Program-made: the position numbers and the translations under genes
Origin: Lunularia cruciata
Lineage: Eukaryota; Streptophyta; Marchantiopsida; Lunulariales; Lunulariaceae
Length of the DNA stretch: 64,000 nt
Reading direction: 5' to 3'
NCBI GenBank assembly: GCA_948567375.1
Contig: OX419762.1
Coordinates: 27,730,608-27,794,607 of the forward strand
In this document: positions 1 through 11,995 of the stretch, one piece after another
Numbering within the stretch: the stretch's first letter is position 1
Layout of the letters: each line of letters begins with the position of its first letter
Notes under the pieces: model-generated
The model's database searches: none
What the model saw: only the letters and a program-made list of their open reading frames with translations
What the model was told of the DNA's origin: nothing

Positions 1-1296
1 GATCTTTAGTACTTTGGATCTTCGAGCGGGATATCATTAGTTGCCAATCAGGGAGGAGGATAAATCCAAGACAACATTTTGGGCTATTGATCCTCACGGC
101 AAGGATGTGTTATATCAGTGGAGATTCTTACCATTTGGGTTGAAGAATGCTCTTACTGAGTTCCAAAGGGTCATAGATAGGATCCTAGCTAGATTGGATT
201 TTGCTCGGTGCTATATTGATGACATTTTGGTTTACAGCACTATTGTGGAGGAGCATGAGAGACAGTTGTTGGAGATGTTTGAGAAGTTGAGATCTCATGG
301 ACTCAAATTACATCTTGGGAAGTGTAGGTTCTTCCACAAGCAGGTTGAGTATTTAGGTCACACTATCTACCCCAGAGGACTTGATGTTCATCAGACCAAG
401 GTGGAAGCTATTGCACGTATTCCTCAGCCTACGGATGTGAGTAGAGTGTGAGCATTCCTTGGTTGGCAAACTTCTATTGCCGCTATGTTAGAGGATTTAG
501 TGCCATTGTCAAGGCCTTGACAAAGCTGACCAAGCTTACACAGGAGTGGTGTTGGGGAGATGAGCAAGAGAGAGCTTTTGTAGAGCTCAAGGAGAGATTG
601 ACATCTGCTCCTATTTTGAGGAGACAGATCAGGGGACGACCATTTCAGATTCACACTAATTGGAGTATGTTGGGGCTTGGAGCGGTGCTCACCCAACATA
701 ATGATGAGGGGAAAGAGTTTGTGGTGGCCTATGCTAGTCACTCCAACAATTCAGCGGAGGCAAAGTATAGTTCATATGAGGGAGAGTGCTTGGCAGCAAT
801 TTGGGCAGTAGCACATTTCCGATGTTACCTATTTGGTAACCCCTTCACTCTCATCACTGATCATCAGCCGCTGAAGTGGTTGATGGAGTCCGACAAGCTT
901 TTAGGGAAGCTTGCACGATGGGCTTTGATTTTACAAGAGTATGATTTCACGGTTGTTCATAGACATGGAGTGGTGAACCGCGATGCAGATGGGTTGAGTA
1001 GAAATCCATGTCCCAGCCAGCAAGATCAGACCGGAGCACGTTGGCATGGTGAGACAGATGAGGAGATGGTGCTAGGTTGGCATGCATTGGCCTTTCTATG
1101 TATATTTGTAGAGGCTTTAGTGGTATCTCTCTCAGTGCATACAAGAGGAGTTATTGAGGTCACAAATCCAAAGAGTGAAGATATTGGTACAGTTCAGCGA
1201 GACATTCATAATGATATTTTAGTGATGGACTATCTTTGCACTGGTGTTGTGGGTGGCACAGTTGGGGCCAAGGAGAGAGATCGTGTTCTTCAGTGA
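1..1296 (+). pseudogene. Ty3/gypsy reverse transcriptase and RNase H (decayed)
   Basis: In the intact element this part copies the retroelement RNA into DNA and removes the RNA strand. Positions 1-450 encode the RT palm and thumb: FLPFGLKNA is the usual palm motif and YIDDILVYS carries the catalytic aspartates. A stop replaces a glutamine codon near 38, and a one-base frameshift near 470 moves the frame. Positions 640-1015 encode RNase H, with SYEGECLA, TDHQPLKWL and the HRxGxxNRDADGLSR end motif. The first catalytic Asp of RNase H reads as Asn (IHTNWS), so the domain would be inactive even if translated. Family identity is certain from motif order; the clade within Ty3/gypsy is not assigned. 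Confidence 0.93.
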
Positions 1297-1369
1297 GCCA
1301 GATGGTTTAGATTGGAGGGCAAACACCTTTTGCGTATATAGGAGGATGGTAGAGTGTGAGTAGTACCAC

Positions 1370-2270
1370 TTCTATCTCAGAGACCACAATTTTCCATCAT
1401 GCTCATGAGGAGCTAGGACATTTTGGAGTAAAGCGTACATATAGCTTACTCTAGAGTCATTATTGGTGGCACAATATGCAGACCAAGGTACAATAGTTTG
1501 TTGCTAGATGTGTGGTTTGTGACCAAGTTAGAGCATCATTCAATGCTCCTACGCCATAGTTACACCCATTACCTATCATGGGATTGGGTTACCGTTGGAG
1601 TTTGGACTTCATCGGACCTTTACCGCTGACTATGAGACATCATTGGTATGTTTTGGTGATGGTGGGGCACTTCTCCAAGTGGATTGAGTTGGTGGCACTT
1701 CCTGACAAGTCTAGTGAAGGGACAACTTACTCATTCCTGGATCAAGTTCTTAATCATTTTGGTGCACCAGCTGAGGTTTTGACTGATCAGGGTATAGAGT
1801 TCTTGGGAGAATTTCAGGTCTTGTGTGACAAGGCTTTGATTGATCATCATACTACATCCCGAGATCACCCTGAGGCAGATGGCTTAGCAGAGAGAGTGGT
1901 TTAGACGGTGAAGAGAGGATTGAAAAAGTATGGTTTGCAGAGAGGCCACTTGGGAGATTGGGATCTCCAATTACCTTGGTTGGCTATGGGCTATCAGTTC
2001 AGCCAGCAAGCCTCCTTAGCATCCTTCTCTCCATACTTTCTACTCTATGGACAAGATCCAGATTTACTTGCAGCCATTTGTCGAGATGCTACTGTAGTTT
2101 TGGACTTGGATGACCCCGATGTATGGATGAGCGCATGTTCTCAATGGGCAGAGATCTTTCGGAGAGTGATTCCAATGGCCTTTGAGAACTTGGTGATTGC
2201 TCAGCATAAAGATACTTTACGCTATGCTACCATTTGGGGAGGAGGTTATAGACCCTTGATCCATTGATTT
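1370..2270 (+). pseudogene. Ty3/gypsy integrase (decayed)
   Basis: Integrase inserts the double-stranded DNA copy into the genome. A broken HHCC zinc-binding domain (HAHEELGHFGVKRTYS, then CVVC) lies at about 1395-1540, interrupted by stops. The catalytic core follows at 1578-1904: SLDFIGPLP gives the first Asp, LTDQGIEF the second, and DGLAERVV the Glu, so the DDE triad is present. Stops at 1902-1904 and 2265-2267 separate it from the C-terminal part. The reading frame downstream contains GDYVYLQQ and SGVLVLEGRDG, which look like the GPY/F-type C-terminal fold. Confidence 0.9.
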
Positions 2271-2275
2271 CATCC

Positions 2276-2642
2276 AAGCGACTATGTATATCTACAACAG
2301 ACAGCACTGACAATACTTGATGTTTCTACATGCCGCATTGTCTTGAGAGTGCATGAGGTTTTGCCATCTGGAGTCCTTGTGTTAGAAGGACGTGATGGTG
2401 TTGTTTGGAAGGATCATGTGCACAATTGTGCGCCATGCCACCTCCCAAACATTGATGGTACTATGGACCCAAGCTTGGCACTTGTACGTGCAGGCTTGAG
2501 GTGTATGTTATGTGGCTCTTTTGGTGGAGTTGCTACTATGTTAGTGTGTGATAGTTGTTTGAGAGGATGGCATATGGCATGTATGACTCCTCCCCTCACG
2601 GTGGTTCCTCAGGGATAGTGGTTATGCCCTAGATGTATTTGA
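2276..2642 (+). pseudogene. Integrase C-terminus with PHD-finger-like tail
   Basis: The last segment of the pol reading frame runs 2343-2642 and ends in eight Cys/His ligands spaced as in a PHD finger (C4HC3). The pairs are Cys at 2502 and 2511, a CDSC pair, a His-x2-Cys (WHMAC), and a final W-x-C-x2-C at 2619-2636. Gaps between ligand pairs (11, 4 and 14 residues) fit the family. A TAG at 2616-2618 interrupts just before the last Cys pair, and the natural TGA follows at 2640. PHD fingers read histone tails (established for the family). Here the domain sits where chromoviruses carry a chromodomain, so a role in choosing insertion sites is inferred. A generic zinc ribbon is the main alternative. 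Confidence 0.75.
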
Positions 2643-2800
2643 TCTATAGCTAGTTCATTCTTTATATGGTATAGATTGCAGACAGGTGACTAATGATGGG
2701 GCTCCATAGCACCCGGTCTCTTGATCTTTGCCCATTAGAGGGTATACCATATACTTAGAGAGTAGATTGCTATTTGGAGTTAGAGGGACCTAACCGCCAG

Positions 2801-2813
2801 CTAGGGGGGCAAT
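2801..2813 (+). other. Polypurine tract of the Ty3/gypsy element
   Basis: A run of purines ending in AGGGGGGCAAT lies directly before the TG that opens the LTR. This is the usual place and composition of the plus-strand primer site of LTR retrotransposons. Confidence 0.7.
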
Positions 2814-3371
2814 TGTGGCACTTTAGAGTCTATGTATGACTTATGTGTGAGTTGTGCTTCTATAGTGTATGATGTTGACAATGATGTATGTTGTGTAGCG
2901 ATATATATACGCACGATAGCTATCACGCCATTTGTAGTGCCGCATCTAGATGCTCGGACACTAGAGTTCTAGTGATAGTAGTTAGAGTTATTTCAGTAGT
3001 TTCTCAAAGACTACTTTCCAATGGTCAGATTTTGTGTTTGGGATACTGACTTCACGGTGGGGCCCACCATCACTTTGCACCGTTCACACCGTCAAGTGTG
3101 CCGTCAGCGGGACCGTTAGGGTTTCAGAGCTAGCTCAAGTCCAGGGAGTATAGTTTTGAAGTGAGCTTCAGAGAGCACACTTCGTTGATGTTGAGCCTTC
3201 AAGTTCCTGGCTATGGTGGACAAAGGCCGGCAAGCGTCACCTGGATTCTCTATGCTTGAGTGGGTGTGGCTTGACTGTAATCAGTGCCCAATTGTTGGCA
3301 GTTTATAGAGTGACAAATCAAGTACTGAGTTGAGTTGAGTTGAGTTGAGAGTGGTAATCAATCTGATTTAT
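2814..3371 (+). repeat. 3' LTR of the first Ty3/gypsy element
   Basis: The LTR starts TGTGGCACTTTAG right after the polypurine tract. Its exact 3' end is uncertain: it lies at about 3360-3371, where a second copy of the LTR start begins. Four tandem GTTGA units sit near the end (3333-3350). Confidence 0.7.
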
Positions 3372-3475
3372 TGTGGCACTTTAGAGTCTATGTATGACTT
3401 ATGTGTGAGTTGTGCTTCTATAGTGTATGATGTTGATAGCAATGTATGTTGTGTAGCTATGTATATACGCACTGA
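3372..3475 (+). repeat. Second, truncated copy of the same LTR start
   Basis: Positions 3372-3475 repeat 2814-2914 with few differences, then the similarity stops abruptly after ACGCAC. This suggests a tandem or recombined LTR whose remainder has been lost. Confidence 0.75.
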
Positions 3476-4260
3476 CAAGTATTCTGAAAGTACTAATCTT
3501 ATTCATGGAAAATAATTGTATTATAGTGAAACTATTCACCTTGTTTATGGGAAAAAACTATATTGCAATCACCTTTTAAAGATAAGTTCTTGTACAAAAA
3601 TGTATATATGAGATGTCATTATAAGGAGAGATGTTGTCACTATATTGAAAGGTGGTTTTTGTAGGGGGTAAGGGGGTAGAGGTGTCATCACTACATGAAA
3701 GGTTGATTGCTATACAAATAGTGAATAGTCATCCTTCTAATCAACACTTCTCCTTTACCCTCTCATCTACAAGACCTTCATAATTTCATAGTGTATTAAG
3801 AATTTTAGGAGAGAGAAGACTTCACATCATCGGGAGAGAAGAGTTCAATGATCAAGAGGATTTTAGAGATTTCACATTCAAGAGAGAAGAGAGATTGGCA
3901 AGACAATGTGAGTGATTTTAATAGGGAGATATTTGAGAGAGGGACCACTCATAGAACATGGCTGAAATTCCCAACTATGAACATGTATAGGTTATGCACA
4001 ACAAAGAAGATTTCCAAGAGTGCAAATAGCTGATTGGAAACCCGTGTTACATGTTTTTGATAATATCACATTTTTGAGATGAGGATGGATCAATCAGACT
4101 ACAATTTGGGATTATGTGTAGACAATTTATGAATTTGATCTTGACTCTGTGTGCTTGAAAGTGGATATTGGGATGCAATATCCTTGCCCCAATGTTAGTA
4201 TTACTTTAAATTCTTTGTCAATTTGCAAAATATAGGAAGGAAAATTTCATGTTTTGAATT
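3476..4260. other. Spacer without a recognised gene
   Basis: AT-rich sequence with no long open frame and no motif I recognise. A short frame at 3848-4033 has no domain. Confidence 0.5.
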
Positions 4261-4269
4261 CTAATTTCT

Positions 4270-4790
4270 GTTTTGGGTATGCAATTTCATGCATAGTCCC
4301 CTCCCAAACCCTAAACCAAATGAAAAACCCTCTTGAACCATAAACTCACATCAAAAGCATAAAAAAACCCTCCCAAACCATAAATCTTAAGCAAAACACT
4401 CCTAATATTTAAACTGGACTCCTATTGATTCCGTTGTGAAACCCTAGCAAAACCTATTTTTCACACCTTTAGCCAAAAGGCTAGCAAGAACTCTACAAGA
4501 TCCCAAGTCCAATTGAAACCAAAGAAAGACCCAAGAAAAACCTGAAGCCCGGTGCAACATAGTAGCAACATCCTACCAAGAGCTCTTCTGTTGGCAAGAA
4601 CTTAGCAAAACCTAAGCAAAACCCAAATCTAATCCGTGAGAAGTTAGCAAAACCTAATCAAAACCCATTCTTCTTGGCAAGATCATAGCAAGACCCGAGC
4701 AAAACACTCTCTGTCCTAGTAAAAACCAATCAAAACATCATCAAAACCTTGTTTGATTTGGCAAAATTTTGGTCATTTGGCACAATTTGA
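4270..4790 (+). repeat. GCAAAACC-type reiterated tract (first of four)
   Basis: Degenerate reiterations of GCAAAACC / TAGCAAAACCC fill this stretch. Similar tracts lie at about 15450-15790, 56840-57150 and 62320-62600. Two of them directly precede copies of repeat family E, so this is probably the 5' leader of that family. Confidence 0.55.
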
Positions 4791-4829
4791 GGATTTGATT
4801 GGTTTTGCAAATCAAGGTCTACATTGAGT

Positions 4830-6765
4830 TTGCTAGCACTTGGGATGGAGATAGCTATATGGACACAATTGGTGTACATCCATTTACTTTGAGGTAGGAG
4901 ATGATTTGTGAGGTCTTTGCTTTGCTAATTGGGAGTGGGAGGAGTAGGTCTATCCTTTACCATTGGGCACATGATTGGTTTCTAGTCAAAGATTGCACTT
5001 AAAGGAGATATTTGGCAAGGCAATATGTTAACATGGCATGGAAATTTTCTTTTCCAAATGATGGGAGCTCACCTCCTCTCTTCTAGGAAGCCAAAGGTTG
5101 TGGTGAAGTCAAAGGTAGAGCGGTCTAGAGAGGAGTTGTAGTGTGTCGATGATGATTGGGATTGGGCAAAACTCATATTGTAGGCAATTTTTGGAAAGAT
5201 TTCATTTGTGCAATTGCCATCGACATGGTTTTAGGTTCAAGATGACATTTGTTAGCAATATATCATTCATCTCTTTGTGGAGTGTAGATTTATTGGGGAA
5301 GATGAGGTGCACTATGACACTCTAGAGGTATATGTTCATGATGATGCAGAAGATGAAGTCAAGGATGAGGAGGAGTGTGAGTGAGAGTCATATAGAGCTT
5401 CATTTTGAAAACTATATGTTTTTGCTCTTGTAATAACTCCACATATTCAATAAAATGCAATTGCACCACTTGCATTCTTATATAAGATTATGCTCAAACA
5501 TTTTATATGAGTTTGAACTTAAATTGTGCATGGGTCACCATACCCATGTTTTTCTTTTGAAAGACTAGGTGGTGGTGCTATAATGAGAGGAGGTGAGGAT
5601 CCTATTGTAATGATGGGAGGAGTGGATGACTATCCATCTTCATTGTTTATTTTTGGGAGAGACCTAGATTATTCTTGAAAGTGACCTAGATAATGTTTTG
5701 GTGGCAAGTGATAGAGTGGTTGATTACATGGTGAGAGTGCATGTTCTTGTTGAGAGAGAGTGTGCCTTTGGGTACTTAGAAGCAAGAGAGCAAGTTCTTA
5801 GGAAGAAGGAGCACAACATTGAGGACTTAGCAAGTAGAGCGAAGGATCTAGAGAAGAGAAAGATCCTTTCTTGACCTTTAAGAGTATAGAAGGAGCTAGA
5901 GTAGAAAGATTAGAGACATTAGATGTGGTTTTGTCTCAAAGAGAGTTGATAACTGAGGCTTATAAGTCTCTAAAGGATATCTATTGCCATGAATTTATTC
6001 TCTCCATGGAGCAATTGGAAAGAACTCATGTTAAGTTAACTTAGGTGAGGACCTCTCTACATGGAGCTTATGATGAGTCAAGACCTACTTTTGAGAATGC
6101 TCCATGAGTTCAATTATGCATATATAGACTCATATTGACTATTTAGATGCAATCACTCATGGAACCCAAAAAAAAGTGGCAAAGAGGATTTTTTTAGGAG
6201 TCTTAGACTAGTGGGTTAGAGGCATTGATGGACCCTCATTTGCATGGAGTGCCCAAGGGAGAGCTTAATGTGATGACAATTGATATTGTTGCTTAGAGAC
6301 CTAGACTATTGGATGGTCTTGCACCTCCGCTCCATTTCAAACATTCCCTTAGAGGAGATTGAGTGGCTAGAGGAGAGAAAGATGACACTTGCATGGAAGT
6401 TGTCCCAAATTGAGATGTTGAGATAGAGGATGAGCTTCTCTCAAGAATTTACTCCTTGCTTCATATATGCTCAAAAAAGTTGGAGGAAGATTTTAGTATT
6501 GGATCTTGGTTGTTTGGTAGATATTATGTGGGATAGTAGTAGCCTCTCTTGCTACTGGTCCTTGCTAGTGGAGAGGGATGGATAGACCACTTATAGAGTA
6601 AGGAGTACTTTAGGTATATACCACAGCCTAAAATGAAGGGTGTTCATGGAGTATTCTATGTCACACTTTGAGGTCACCATTTGTATTGATAGCACCCAAC
6701 AAGAGTGCAAACATCTTTTGAGGGACATGTGGAATCATGGTTTCTTACACAAGGGTGTACATATT
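4830..6765 (+). repeat. Repeat family E, copy 1, left part
   Basis: This segment and 12401-13020 together resemble 57230-60424. Matching landmarks are a GSG-rich coding patch followed by RYLxRQ (about 4940-5040 versus 57330-57455), an AATAAA-containing stretch (about 5450 versus 57880), a charged coiled-coil-like patch, and a conserved GLxLxDILIVDSA patch beyond the nested element. All frames carry many stops. No RT, integrase or transposase motif was found, so the class of element is unknown; a non-autonomous retroelement or a decayed gag is possible. The nested Ty3/gypsy element begins immediately after the target duplication at 6761-6765. Confidence 0.6.
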
Positions 6766-7165
6766 TGTAAAAGAATGAGATCAAGGAGTGAAATAAAAGA
6801 ATGGAAATTCACATTGGGACACTTGAATGGGAGAAAACTCCAAATGCCTAGCATGAGCTATGACTTTGGTATTTATAGGTAGCATACAAAGCTCTTGAGA
6901 AGCTTCTCAAGAAGCTCCCTTGAGACGCTTTCTTAGAGTGCAAGCCAAGTTAACCAAGAAGCTTCCTTTTAGAAACCGCCTACTTGGCATGCAAGCTTAG
7001 CTAGTTGGAAGCTTCTAGAAGCTACCTATTTGGGGTGCAAGCTAAGCTAGTCAAGAAACTTCCCAAGAAGCTTCCTAGATACTTTTGGAAAGTTTTGGGC
7101 TAATTTTGCTTATTCTCTACTTTGTTAGCCTTACTAACTACGTCTCTAAACTCCATATTGTTACA
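6766..7165 (-). repeat. 3' LTR of the full-length Ty3/gypsy element
   Basis: A 400-bp LTR matching 12002-12400 and the solo LTR at 60425-60844. It is rich in AGAAGCTTCT-like inverted repeats. Confidence 0.93.
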
Positions 7166-7327
7166 TGTTCTCCCACCACTAGTTGGTGACATCCTTGTTG
7201 CCATTGAAGCTTCAAACTCTTGGATGGCCGTCTATGCATTTTGGAGGTGAGGAAGAGGTTCCTATGTAGCATCATGAAAGGGATACCCTTTCCAAAGGAC
7301 CATGTACTCTATATGTTATCGACGTCC

Positions 7328-8711
7328 TTATTGAATGTTGCGACGTGAAAGGAAAGGATCAACTTCGTACTCCTCATGATCATTGATAGGGATGGGAAGA
7401 GGAGGAAGAGGTTGGACACAAGAGTAAAAAGAAGATGGGTTAGGCACAAAGGGTTTCAAGTTGGAAATGTGAAAGATAAAATGGATGCACATATGACAAG
7501 GTAAGGCAAGTTGATAAGCAATAGGAGAGATGGTTTGGGTGACATCAAAGTGTCCTATCCAATTAGGTGCAAATTTACAAACTTGGGTATCAAGTGGGAG
7601 GGGTAGGTTACTAGAGGATAACATGACTTTATCACCGACTTTAAAGGTGAGATCACAATGATGGTGGTCCGCATATTGTTTCTGACAATTTTGAGCAATA
7701 AGGAGGTGAGATTTTGGCTTGTTGGAGAGATTGGGATATGGTGGTCAAAAAGGTTGGAGTATGAGGAATCAGAGATAGAGGAGGAGTAATAAGAGATTTT
7801 GGAACAAGTGGATCTTAGCCAAAATTGAAAAAGAAAGGAGAAAATCTGGTACTTGCCTGTTTGGAATTATTGTAGGCAAATTCTGTAGCTGCAAGACATT
7901 CATCCCAATTGGTATGGTGAACATTGACAAAGGCATGCAACATATCCTCCAAAGTATGATTTGCACATTTGATTTGCCCATCAATTTGAAGATGATAGGC
8001 CATGGACAAAGCAAGCTTGGTGCTGAGTATCTGGAAGAGTGCTTGCCAAAACGTCCTAGTGAATCAAGGGTCACGATTGGAGATGAGTACACATGGCATT
8101 CCATGATGTTTGAAGATATTGTCAAAATCAATTTGCACTAAGGTTGGAGCATACACTATATTAAAGGTTGGTGCTAAGTGGATTTGCTTACTAAGCTTAT
8201 CCACAAACACCATGATTGTTGTGTATCCTTGCTTTGTCTTGGGCAAGGATGTGATGAGATCCAAGCTCATGTGTTCCCATTGAGCAGATGGAATGGGGAG
8301 TGGTTGAAGATGTCCACTAGGATTTTGGTTGTTGGCCTTGTTATGTTGGTAACTCTCACACGATCAGACAAACTCTCAAACATCTTGTGTCATGTTGGGC
8401 CACCACCATCGGCTTTGGAGGGTACCCGAGGTCTTATTCACACCCATATGACCAACTATTGGTAAATCATGGGCTTCTTGAAGGTGCACAAGTCGAAGAT
8501 CACCTTTGGCTGGAACATAGATCTGGTGCTCATGGAATACAAGGCCTTTCTTAAAAGAGAAGGTGTTGTACTCATTATTGCATGTTGTAAGATAACCACA
8601 TACCATTTGGAAGAAGGGATCTTGTTGTAGAGTTGACAAAAACTCGTTTTGGACCTTGGAGTCAATTGACACCATTGTAATTGCTTTTGTGATGAGAGGA
8701 AGAGACTTCAA
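7328..8711 (-). pseudogene. Ty3/gypsy integrase (decayed)
   Basis: Minus-strand fragments spell an integrase. GHMGVNKTSGTLQSRWWWPNM near 8400-8460 follows the zinc-binding region, SLDLITSLPKT near 8240-8268 carries the first catalytic Asp, and LISNRDP near 8070 has Asn where the second Asp belongs. IDGQIKCANHTLEDML near 7930-7985 lacks the catalytic Glu. The C-terminal part at 7328-7624 has the chromovirus-like patch GxFxVxxxISPxAYxLxLP before HxIFHxSxLKPF. With two of the three DDE residues lost, the enzyme could not work. It belongs to the element spanning 6766-12400. Confidence 0.9.
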
Positions 8712-8804
8712 ATCAGATCGTCATGATAGAGCATCAAGGATGACATGGAACCAACCTGGTTTGTATTCAAATTTGATGTCAAACAAATAGAGTTGTTCCT
8801 CACA

Positions 8805-10263
8805 TCAATGGTGTTGACTCTTCATGTGTTCCAAGTGTAAGGTCTGCAACAATAGTTTGTGATTGGTTTGCATGATCACTTGTCTCTCCAAGAGATAATG
8901 CTTCCATACCTTGGTGGCATATACCATTGCAAGTTGTTCTCGGTTTTGAGTAGAGTAATTTCTTTCAATTGTATTTAGTTGGCAAGACACAAAGGAAATG
9001 GGGTGTAATCCATCTGGGATGTAGTCCATTTGGGAATTCTTGTTGCAACAAGGCTCCAATTGCAAAGTTAGAAGCATCAAAATCAACCACTCAAGATAGT
9101 TGAGGATCATGTGGTTGAAGAATGGGCCTTGAAGACACCATATGTTTTAACTTTTGGAATGCTTCTTTGTACTTGGTGGTCCATTGGAAGCTCAAATTCT
9201 TCCCCAAGAGGTCATTCAATGGTGCAACCACATGAACATAATAATGGATGAACCGTTGGTAAACATTGGCCAATCTATTAAATGCCCATACTTTTGTAGC
9301 ATCCTTCGGAGTAGGCCAATCAATAATGGACTTGATTTTCTCCTCTTCCATCTTAATCCACTCCGATGAGATCTTGTGATCCAAGAAGTAACTTCCTTCT
9401 ACCAAAAGGCACACTTTGACTTCTTATAGTAAAATTTCCACTGTCGTAGTCATCTCTTGACTTCTTGCACATGATTCATGTATTCAACCTTTGTCTTGCT
9501 ATAGATTAAGATATCATCCAAGGACACCACTACGTATCGATCCAATAGTCAATCCAATAGTCAATCCAATAGTCAATCCAACACTCGATGCATCTGATTC
9601 ATGAAGACTACTGGAACATTAGTGAGCCCGAAAGGTAAAACTCTCCACTCAAAATGCCCATACTTTGTGAAAAAGGTAGTCTTTTCACATCCTCCCTATC
9701 AATGGGGATTTGCTAATAGCCGCTACAAAGATCCAACTTGGAAAAGAATCGTACTTCACTCAATTGATCAAGCAAGTCATCAATCTGAGGCAAGGGATAT
9801 ACATTCTTCATTTTTTGCTTATTGAGCCACAATAATCAATATAGACACAAAGTCCTCCATCCTTCTTAAAAAAAAATAGTACCGGTGTTCCCCAAGGAGA
9901 GGTGCTATGTTGTATAAATTCCTTCTCTACCAATCTTGTAAGTATTGTTTGTAAGTCCTCCAACTCCTTTGGTGAGAGCGGATGAATTGGTCTACTCATT
10001 GGAGTACTCCTTGGCAATAACTCAATCTTGAAGTGCATACCACGATCTGACAGTAATACCTTTGGTAGATCATCCAAAAACATGTCCACAACCTCCTGAA
10101 CTATCTGATCAACCATTGCTTGATGAGGCTCTTGGCCCTCCTCAAATTGTCCGTGTGCAATCTGCTTGATCCACACTGTAAAAATAGACTTATCTTCCTC
10201 CAAAGCTTGCTCTATGGCTTCTTCACTCACAAACTTCCCATCCAAGAACTCATATTTCTTCAA
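8805..10263 (-). pseudogene. Ty3/gypsy reverse transcriptase and RNase H (decayed)
   Basis: The start of RT lies at 9808-10263, where SRPIHPLSPKELEDLQ and the SPWGTPVLFFFKKDGG patch correspond to the usual RT entry motifs. The palm catalytic box lies at about 9490-9530 and reads SLDDILIYS, so the first Tyr of YxDD is Ser while both Asp remain. The thumb/connection with WPTPKDATKVWAF lies at 9091-9414. RNase H is at 8805-9110: ERNYSTQNREQLA keeps the Glu, but MQTNHKLL has Asn for the third catalytic Asp. Several stops and shifts break the frame. Confidence 0.92.
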
Positions 10264-10440
10264 AGCTTACTCCATGGTTGCTTTCTTGGTAAACTTCCCA
10301 TCTTGGGAATCATCTCCCTTCAAGGCTTACTCTATGTCTACCTTCTCAACAAACCTCACATCCTAGGACGGACTATTTTTAGGTGTTTTACTCAGAGATG
10401 CCAAACAACCTAATCAAGCATTCTTACCTTGGTGTTGTAC

Positions 10441-10745
10441 TTAAATTTGGTATTGTGTCCAATCAAATTGAACCTTATGACATTCAAGCCAAGGTAGTCC
10501 TAGAATGACATTGTAGTGTAGAAGTCCCACTACAAACCTCATAAACCTCATACACTCCAAATACTCCTTCCCAATCTTGAAGGTAACATGATGCGAGGTA
10601 CAAAATGCAAAACCCTTTCTACTATATGCCATCATCAATCAACATCCAATTACTTGCTTGATATAAATACCCAATTCCTTTGCTACTTGCATAGACATGC
10701 AATTCTTTGAACTTCCAAAATCAACTAAAATCCTACAACCCCACT
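10441..10745 (-). pseudogene. Retroviral-type aspartic protease (decayed)
   Basis: The minus strand at about 10700-10745 reads ILVDFGSSKNCMSMQVAKELG. The active-site D-[ST]-G is altered to D-F-G. Downstream, 10441-10638 ends in VILGLPWLECH, the usual end of Ty3/gypsy protease. Stops separate the halves. It sits between gag and RT as expected. Confidence 0.8.
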
Positions 10746-11995
10746 TAGATATCGTACCTTGCAAGTGAAGCAAACTTGCATAGGTCAAGCCTTCCATCCC
10801 ACTGGAACTCATCAAGCTCCTAATAGGCGGCTTGAAATCTCCTGTTGGGATTCCTTGTTTCCCTGATCATTCCACTCCACAAACTCCATCAGTGCAACTT
10901 GTCAAGGTCAACCATTCTTGAGTGGACATTCAGCAATGCAAATGTCCCAATTGGCAATAACAAAAACAACTACCATTTGTTGCAATTTCTCTCTATCTGC
11001 AAAGCCAAGTGGTCTCTGTTGAACAACATCAATCTCCATTGGTGCTGGCTCCTCCACCTGTGTGTAGTGTATTGGTAGGTTCTGTGGAGGTCAAGATCAA
11101 GTTGTTGCAACCAAGGAATCACAATGTTTGGCCAACCGCATGGCTTCCTCCAAGTATTATGGCTCTCACATGGCTACCTCCAATTTGGTTCTTGACTTCA
11201 AGCCCTCACAAATTGATCCAAAACTTCACCTTCTAGTATATTTGGAATTTGCATGATGGTGTTCTAGAATTGCATGATGTAACTTCTTAGAGAGCCAATC
11301 TATTTCAACTCTACCAACCTATCTAGTGCAGCTAGTGTGGCATTTATAGCTTGGAACCGATTAATTATTGCACTCTTGAATTCTATCCATGCCAAGATTG
11401 GTGCAACAATTTGTTGTTCAGCTTGCTCTACTCGGAATCTTTGCTACTCCATCCAATTGGCTAGAAGCCAAGAGAATCTGTTTTTGCTCATCTTGTAGAT
11501 TGGTAGCTTCAAAATAACATTCATAGTCAAACAAAAAATTCTCCATTGCATCCAAGAGATTCTTGCCTTCAGATACCTTAGATTTAGGGAATTAGATCCA
11601 AATATCTCCTTCTCAAATTTGCATTCTCTCTACGTGCTCTTGTCATTGAAGATCTTGTTCATCCAACAATCAAATAAGCTGCTCAATTTGTTGCTACATA
11701 GCGAGGATAACATCGGACATTGCTACCATGGTTGCTACTCTATTACGTCACTCCTAATCTATCTAATTTATTAACACATTAGAATCATCACGTCCATCAT
11801 TCTCCATAAGTTACAACCGGAAGCACCAAGGGTTCCTCAAATATAGTGATCATATGCATAAAATCTTGTCCAAATTGTGAGGTGATGAATTGTGTGAAAT
11901 GATGCTTGGATAGTACTTGGACACAAAAATCCCAATGGTTTGGTGGAAGTGGATTTGGTGGTCCATAAATTCCATCCATCCCATTCCTACTTTGA
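10746..11995 (-). pseudogene. Probable gag region of the Ty3/gypsy element
   Basis: This is the stretch between the primer-binding site and the protease on the minus strand, where gag is expected. A possible zinc-knuckle remnant with CxLGHLHC lies near 10930-10950. The minus-strand frame at 11797-12090 opens inside the 5' LTR and is short. Heavy decay prevents a firmer reading. Confidence 0.55.

Larger units (their letters stand above)
1..3371 (+). mobile_element. Ty3/gypsy LTR retrotransposon, 3' part (pol to 3' LTR), decayed
   Basis: The window opens inside a reverse transcriptase and reads in the + direction through RNase H, integrase, a GPY-like region and a PHD-finger-like tail, then a purine-rich tract (2801-2810) and an LTR starting with TG at 2814. 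The order RT, RNase H, integrase is that of Ty3/gypsy (Metaviridae) rather than copia. The element is dead: there are in-frame stops near 38, 1440, 1490, 1557 and 2616 and a frameshift near 470. The 5' LTR, gag, protease and most of RT lie outside the window, so length and target duplication cannot be checked. Confidence 0.93.
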
